Part shown: piece after piece, positions 17,857 through 21,594 of the stretch
Numbering within the stretch: position 1 is the first letter of the stretch
How the letters are laid out: each line of letters begins with the position of its first letter
Source: Dehalococcoidia bacterium
Lineage (GTDB): Bacteria; Chloroflexota; Dehalococcoidia; SZUA-161
DNA length: 21,594 nucleotides
NCBI GenBank assembly: GCA_030619685.1
Contig: JAUXAX010000033.1
Coordinates: 1 to 21,594, forward strand
Direction of reading: 5' to 3'
The notes under the pieces: model-generated
Told to the model about the DNA's origin: nothing
Databases searched by the model: none
What the model saw: the letters and a program-made list of their open reading frames with translations, nothing else
Translations under genes and position numbers: made by a program

Positions 17857-18465
17857 TTACAGATAAAGCTTATGCTCACCTATGTACCGCTCAACCGCCT
17901 CAGGAACCAGGCGCCGGATGGAAAGCCGGCTGGCAACCCGCCTCCTGATCTCGGTGGCGCTGATGTCGATCTGGGGCACGTCAACTATTATGATACGCTT
18001 AGAGGCACCGGGGATGCTGGATTCCAGCGAGCGCAAATCGAAGCCAGCATAGCCCGGCCGCCCCACCCCCACTACCTGACACAGCTCAAGCAGGCGCCCC
18101 GGGTCTTTCCACAAGGGAAGCTCGACCAGCGCATCAAACCCCACGATCAGATAGAGTTCAACTCGAGCCCCTAGACCAGCCTTCAGCTCAATAATTGTGT
18201 CTACGCTATAAGTGGGTCCAGGGCGCTCAAGTTCAATGGTCGAGAGGTTGAAATGAGGGTTTGAGGCGGTGGCCAGTATCACCATCTCCATCCTATGCTC
18301 GGCCTCGCTGATGTTCTCCCCCCCTTTGAGCCATGGCTGCCCCGCGGGTACAAACAGCACCTCCTCAAGCCCCAGCTTCTGCCTCACCTCTTCAGCTATG
18401 ATCAGATGTCCCATATGAATAGGGTCAAATGTGCCCCCCAAGACCCCTACCTTAGATTCAGTCAT
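17857..18465 (-). CDS. nadD: Nicotinate-nucleotide adenylyltransferase
   Basis: NadD adenylates nicotinate mononucleotide in NAD synthesis. The 202 residues include the nucleotidyltransferase signature GGTFDPIHMGH (10-20) with the HxGH motif, the GPTYSVDT segment and ISATEIR (168-174), which binds ATP phosphates. The ATG at 18465 is preferred because GGGGA is suitably spaced before it and family members begin a few residues before VGVLGGTFDP. An ATG at 18477 would add four residues. The gene overlaps the end of obg by 8 bases, so translation is probably coupled. nadD also follows obg in many other bacteria. Confidence 0.93.
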   Translation of the reverse strand: MTESKVGVLGGTFDPIHMGHLIIAEEVRQKLGLEEVLFVPAGQPWLKGGENISEAEHRMEMVILATASNPHFNLSTIELERPGPTYSVDTIIELKAGLGARVELYLIVGFDALVELPLWKDPGRLLELCQVVGVGRPGYAGFDLRSLESSIPGASKRIIIVDVPQIDISATEIRRRVASRLSIRRLVPEAVERYIGEHKLYL

Positions 18466-19552
18466 GCTTTTCCCCATGGTGCGCAGCCTTCTTCGGAGAT
18501 AACGGGCGTGGCCGAAAAACCTTGAACTCAGCCTCCTCCTTTTTCACCGAGGGAGCGCTGTCAGCTTGAGAGACTAGCTCCAACGTTTTCTTCATAAGCT
18601 CTCCAACGCCCTCACCGGTTGCTGCCGACATAAAATAGAGTGGAACTCCAAGCTCCTTGAACTCTCGCTTAAGCTGGGGCAAACGACCATGCACCTCGGG
18701 CAGATCGATCTTGTTTACGGCGATAATACGCGGCTTATCCTTCAAGGCGGCCTCGTATGACCCAAGCTCTTGTTCAACCTTCCTTAGGTCAGAAAGTGGG
18801 GTTTCAGAGCTACCATCGACGAGATGGATTAGAATCTTGGTGCGCTCAATGTGACGCAGGAAATCGAGGCCCAGGCCCAGGCCACGATGCGCCCCTTCTA
18901 TCAGTCCCGGGATGTCGGCTACCACGAAACTCTGGTACCCCAATTCCACAACGCCGAGAACAGGCTCAAGGGTGGTAAAAGGGTAATCCGCAACCTTTGG
19001 TTTGGCCCTTGATACTGTGCGCAACAGTGTGGACTTGCCCGCATTTGGATAGCCGACAATGCCAACGTCCGCAATGAGCTTAAGGTCGAGAAGCAACCAT
19101 GTTTCCTCACCGGGGTCGCCCTTCTGCGCGATGCGCGGAGCCTGGTTGGTTGAGGAAGCATAGTGAGCATTACCGAAGCCTCCCCTGCCTCCCTTGGCAA
19201 CCAATGTCCGCTGGGCCTGTTCAACTACATCCGCAACCAGAATCCCGATTCCGCCTTCCTGTTTGCGCCGAACCAGAGTGCCCAACGGCACCTTAACCAA
19301 CAGATCCTCTCCTCTCCTTCCCACCATATCCTTTCCTCTGCCATTGGCTCCCTTTTCTGCCCTGAATTGCTTTCGGTATCTGAACCCTCGCAGAGTAGCT
19401 ACACTTCCATCGCCTACCACGTAAACGCTACCCCCATCCCCCCCTTTGCCACCATCCGGTCCCCCAAAAGGAACAAATTTCTCCCTACGGAAACTAACCA
19501 CACCATTGCCACCATCACCACCCTTGACATAAACCTCAACTCGATCTATCAA
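18458..19552 (-). CDS. obg: GTPase Obg (CgtA) lacking the C-terminal OCT domain
   Basis: Obg is a GTPase of 50S ribosome assembly and stress response. The 364 residues hold the glycine-rich Obg fold (1-158) and the GTPase domain: GYPNAGKST (167-175), the switch I FTT (192-194), DIPGL (213-217), NKID (280-283) and SAATG (309-313). The sequence FKVFRPRP (343-350) matches the beginning of the OCT domain found in many Obg proteins of about 420 residues, but the frame ends 14 residues later. nadD starts at once, leaving no room for the missing domain in any frame. E. coli Obg also lacks OCT, so the protein may be active. The start is a TTG at 19552 with GGGG seven bases upstream. The promoter is at 19591-19620. 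Confidence 0.94.
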   Translation of the reverse strand: MIDRVEVYVKGGDGGNGVVSFRREKFVPFGGPDGGKGGDGGSVYVVGDGSVATLRGFRYRKQFRAEKGANGRGKDMVGRRGEDLLVKVPLGTLVRRKQEGGIGILVADVVEQAQRTLVAKGGRGGFGNAHYASSTNQAPRIAQKGDPGEETWLLLDLKLIADVGIVGYPNAGKSTLLRTVSRAKPKVADYPFTTLEPVLGVVELGYQSFVVADIPGLIEGAHRGLGLGLDFLRHIERTKILIHLVDGSSETPLSDLRKVEQELGSYEAALKDKPRIIAVNKIDLPEVHGRLPQLKREFKELGVPLYFMSAATGEGVGELMKKTLELVSQADSAPSVKKEEAEFKVFRPRPLSPKKAAHHGEKHD

Positions 19553-19579
19553 TTATCAACCCCATGATTAGCGTTACCT

Positions 19580-19850
19580 ATTTATACTTAATTATAATCT
19601 ATTGTGAAAACTAGAGTAAATCAATAATTATAAGGCTGTGGGAAATGTGGAGACCGTATTGCTGAGCGTTGCTGGATTTTGTGGAGTTGCTGTGGAGAAA
19701 GTCGGAGGGTTGTGCGATTGTCTGTCGTTCAGAGAAGGTTAGCGGGAAAAATGGGGCTTTAAAAAAAGAAGACATAATGCAAACGGAGTTATCCACGAAG
19801 CGAGGCAGATTTCCACAGAAAACGGGCGGTTTTCCACATAATTATGTCAC
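19580..19850. other. oriC: Candidate replication origin oriC
   Basis: The gap between obg and dnaA holds an AT-rich stretch (about 19580-19635) and a set of DnaA-box-like nonamers. On the plus strand: TTATCCACG (19789-19797), ATTTCCACA (19809-19817) and TTTTCCACA (19830-19838, a full match to TTWTNCACA). On the minus strand, read there as TTNNNCACA-type boxes: 19603-19611, 19637-19645 and 19691-19699, each one base off. The boxes form two groups of opposite orientation around a spacer. A perfect 12-base palindrome, ACATAATTATGT (19836-19847), overlaps the best box. Position next to dnaA, near gyrB, supports an origin. No unwinding or binding data exist here, so it is a sequence prediction. 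Confidence 0.7.
19591..19620 (-). promoter_or_regulatory. Promoter of obg-nadD-pyrE inside the origin region
   Basis: On the minus strand TTTACT (19615-19620), an 18-base spacer and a perfect TATAAT (19591-19596) are present. The site overlaps the AT-rich part of the candidate origin and a DnaA-box-like sequence at 19603-19611, so DnaA could act on this promoter. Confidence 0.6.
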
Positions 19851-19876
19851 CTTGGAGTTATGTCTGGTGACAGGGC

Positions 19877-21226
19877 TCAGCCTGCTTTGGTGTAGAGCCT
19901 CTCTTTGATCTCAAGGAGGTCGCGGAGCAACACAGCATCAGTGTTGATATCAGTAGTAATTTTCTGGTATCCGTGGAGGATAGTGCTGTGGTCTCTACCA
20001 CCAAGCTCTTTCCCGATGTGGGTCCAGGAGCATTGCAATTCCTCCCTGAGAAGGTACATCGTTATCTGGCGTGCCGTGGAGAGAGGTTTGTCTCGTCTCT
20101 TCCCTTGAAGCGTCCCTGAAGGGAGGCCATAATAGGTTTCCACCGCGTTCAGAACTACGGCAGGGCTGAGCGTGCGTCTATAGGCATCGCTGGTTATCTC
20201 CGCCAAAGCTCTAGTTACAAGTTCGGTAGTCAGCGACTCCTTGAGGAGTCTGGAGTAGGCCAAGACGCGGTTGAGCGCTCCCTCGAGCTCCCTGATATTC
20301 TTCTGGATGCGACGGGCGATTAGGTCCAGCACCTCAGGGGGCACCGCCGACTTCTGCTCTTCGGCCTTCTTCTGGAGGATGGCGATCCTGGTTTCCAGGT
20401 CTGGTGGCTGCATATCAACGATCAGTCCCCACTCGAAGCGGGAGCGTAACCTATCCTCGAGAAGGGCCAGGGACTTTGGGGGGCGATCACAGCTAATGAC
20501 GATCTGTCTACTTGCATTGTGCAGGTCGTTGAAGGTATGAAAAAGACCCTCTTGGGTTTGTTCTTTGCCGGCGATGAACTGTATGTCGTCGAGGAGGAGG
20601 ACATCTACACTGCGGTATTTGCTCCTGAAGTCGTCGGTTCTGCCCTCTCTAATGGCGCTGATGAACTCGTTGGTGAACTGTTCGGCGGTTACATACATGA
20701 CTCGCGGGCAGGATCGGCATGCCACCCAGCCGATGGCATGCAGGAGGTGGGTTTTTCCCAGCCCTACCCCACTGTAAATGAATAGAGGATTATAGCTGTT
20801 GCCAGGGTCATTCGCCACCCTTTGAGCCGCAGCGTGTGCTAGACGATTGCAGGTGCCTGCCAAAAATGTGTCGAAAGTGTACCTGCGATTGAACTTTGGC
20901 GGGCTGGCTCGTTGACTGAGTTGCTGGTTGGAGAGGGAGGGGGGCGAAGGGCCCAATTCTCCTTCCTCGTCACCCAGATGGACTTGGAATTGTACCTTTA
21001 AACTGCGCCCGGTAATGCCGCTTAAGGTTTTCTCGATCAAGGGGTTTAGGCGTTTTTCTAACGACTCGGTGACGAAACTGCTTGGCACCCCAACGATGAA
21101 ATCGCCATCCCGTTGGGCCAATCCCACCGTATTCTTTAACCAAGTTTGATAGTTTGCTGGGCTTACTTTGAGTTGTAGCTCTTCGAGTGCTGCCTGCCAG
21201 ACCTCTGCCGCTGAACTCGCCTTCAT
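19877..21226 (-). CDS. dnaA: Chromosomal replication initiator protein DnaA
   Basis: DnaA binds DnaA boxes at oriC, unwinds the origin and loads the helicase. The 449 residues show domain I (1-80, YQTWL at 26-30), a short variable linker (85-112), the AAA+ domain and the DNA-binding domain. Motifs are Walker A GVGLGKTH (153-160), Walker B LLLDD (210-214), the sensor region and arginine finger in the LEDRLRSRFEWG stretch (256-267), and the DNA-binding signature GGRDHSTILH (409-418). The ATG at 21226 has a G-run (CGGGGG) close before it. A leader of about 270 bases with hairpins separates it from the predicted promoter. Downstream on the same strand come the origin and obg; no dnaN is adjacent, unlike in many bacteria. 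Confidence 0.97.
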   Translation of the reverse strand: MKASSAAEVWQAALEELQLKVSPANYQTWLKNTVGLAQRDGDFIVGVPSSFVTESLEKRLNPLIEKTLSGITGRSLKVQFQVHLGDEEGELGPSPPSLSNQQLSQRASPPKFNRRYTFDTFLAGTCNRLAHAAAQRVANDPGNSYNPLFIYSGVGLGKTHLLHAIGWVACRSCPRVMYVTAEQFTNEFISAIREGRTDDFRSKYRSVDVLLLDDIQFIAGKEQTQEGLFHTFNDLHNASRQIVISCDRPPKSLALLEDRLRSRFEWGLIVDMQPPDLETRIAILQKKAEEQKSAVPPEVLDLIARRIQKNIRELEGALNRVLAYSRLLKESLTTELVTRALAEITSDAYRRTLSPAVVLNAVETYYGLPSGTLQGKRRDKPLSTARQITMYLLREELQCSWTHIGKELGGRDHSTILHGYQKITTDINTDAVLLRDLLEIKERLYTKAG

Positions 21227-21295
21227 GCCATCCCCCGTTACTATAGCTTAACAAAGCAGCCGCAGCACCGGTGAGCGGTGTTTCAGCGCACAAGC

Positions 21296-21318
21296 AAGAA
21301 CAACACCAGGTTGTTCTT
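21296..21318. repeat. Hairpin in the dnaA leader
   Basis: AAGAACAAC (21296-21304) and GTTGTTCTT (21310-21318) are exact inverted copies around a five-base loop, 70 bases before dnaA. It could be an RNA hairpin or a regulator site. There is no long U-run on either strand beyond it. Confidence 0.5.
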
Positions 21319-21378
21319 ACATGAACATTTAGGAAAAGAGCACGCTACCTACCGGAAAACGCACTCTATACCATATCG

Positions 21379-21416
21379 CATCTCCCAAGAGAGATGCATC
21401 TCCTCAAGTGGGAGCA
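21379..21416 (-). promoter_or_regulatory. Nested palindromes in the dnaA leader
   Basis: Read on the minus strand, CTCCCA and TGGGAG (near 21413 and 21383) enclose the perfect 12-base palindrome GAGATGCATCTC. The leader RNA could fold into a nested stem here. No known riboswitch class was recognised. Confidence 0.35.
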
Positions 21417-21506
21417 CTTCTGGGGAGGACATGGGGAGACCAAATTATTGGGTACCAGTTTGAATAAGCTAAGCAAGAAGATAACTGCTTGGGGGACGCG
21501 GGTACA

Positions 21507-21536
21507 AGAATAGCAGACGGCGGGGCTTGGCGTCAA
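21507..21536 (-). promoter_or_regulatory. Probable promoter of dnaA
   Basis: On the minus strand TTGACG (21531-21536), 18 bases and TATTCT (21507-21512) are present, with TG one base before the -10. Transcription should begin near 21500, so the dnaA leader is about 270 bases long. The rest of the stretch from 21227 to the window end shows hairpins but no gene; the last 50 bases are AT-rich. Confidence 0.5.
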
Positions 21537-21594
21537 GATGTTTTCCTGGCATTTTGGGGAAAATGAAAAATTTGGCCTAAAGGATATTTTTGCT

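Noticed and set aside
19163..19567. Plus-strand frame of 134 codons opposite obg
   Set aside because: It mirrors the glycine-rich Obg fold codons and has no ribosome binding site or recognisable domain.

Overview
The window looks like a chromosomal core region of a Gram-negative-independent, moderately GC-rich bacterium, most likely a Chloroflexota member of the Dehalococcoidia type. That placement is inferred from the gene set and from protein flavour: a DUF6125-like protein, a SpoIIIAA/Ycf45-like ATPase with an R3H domain beside tmk, an S2P protease with CBS domains, and pdxS-pdxT. It was not confirmed by any search. Twenty-one protein genes are supported, one of them cut by the left edge. 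No rRNA, tRNA, CRISPR array or intact insertion sequence was seen.

Left part (1-5700). On the minus strand lie a PPC/DUF296-domain protein (partial) and a cysteine-rich DUF6125-like protein. Diverging from them is mntP, a manganese exporter gene that appears to be transcribed without a leader. A 72-residue basic protein of unknown function follows. Next is a tightly overlapped three-gene ABC-2 exporter (ATPase plus two paralogous permeases), with a perfect inverted repeat over its probable -10 box.

Middle (5700-8650, plus strand). pabB-pabA-pabC form an overlapping operon for 4-aminobenzoate, and so for folate synthesis. The Lys in the PIKGT motif of PabB separates it from anthranilate synthase. 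The 3' end of pabC runs into the oppositely oriented tmk.

Right part (8612-21226, all minus strand). In transcription order the genes are dnaA; a candidate oriC; obg-nadD-pyrE; a REP/MITE-like inverted pair; gyrB; an S2P protease with CBS domains; then pdxS-pdxT, a tandem GNAT-like protein, the R3H ATPase, and tmk. The pdxS promoter lies just past the protease stop, and tmk has its own strong promoter. The region therefore combines replication initiation (DnaA, origin, gyrase B), GTPase/ribosome control (Obg) and supply of nucleotides and cofactors (PyrE, Tmk, NadD, pyridoxal phosphate, folate).

The most interesting points are: (i) a candidate oriC between obg and dnaA with DnaA boxes in two opposed clusters; (ii) an Obg that stops at the first residues of its usual C-terminal OCT domain and runs straight into nadD; (iii) two predicted leaderless starts, mntP and a 72-codon upstream frame overlapping gyrB; (iv) the operator-like repeat at the exporter operon; (v) a clover-shaped REP pair between pyrE and gyrB. 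No clearly new multi-gene system was found. The two least understood sets are the PPC/DUF6125 pair and the GNAT-like/R3H-ATPase pair attached to the pdx operon.
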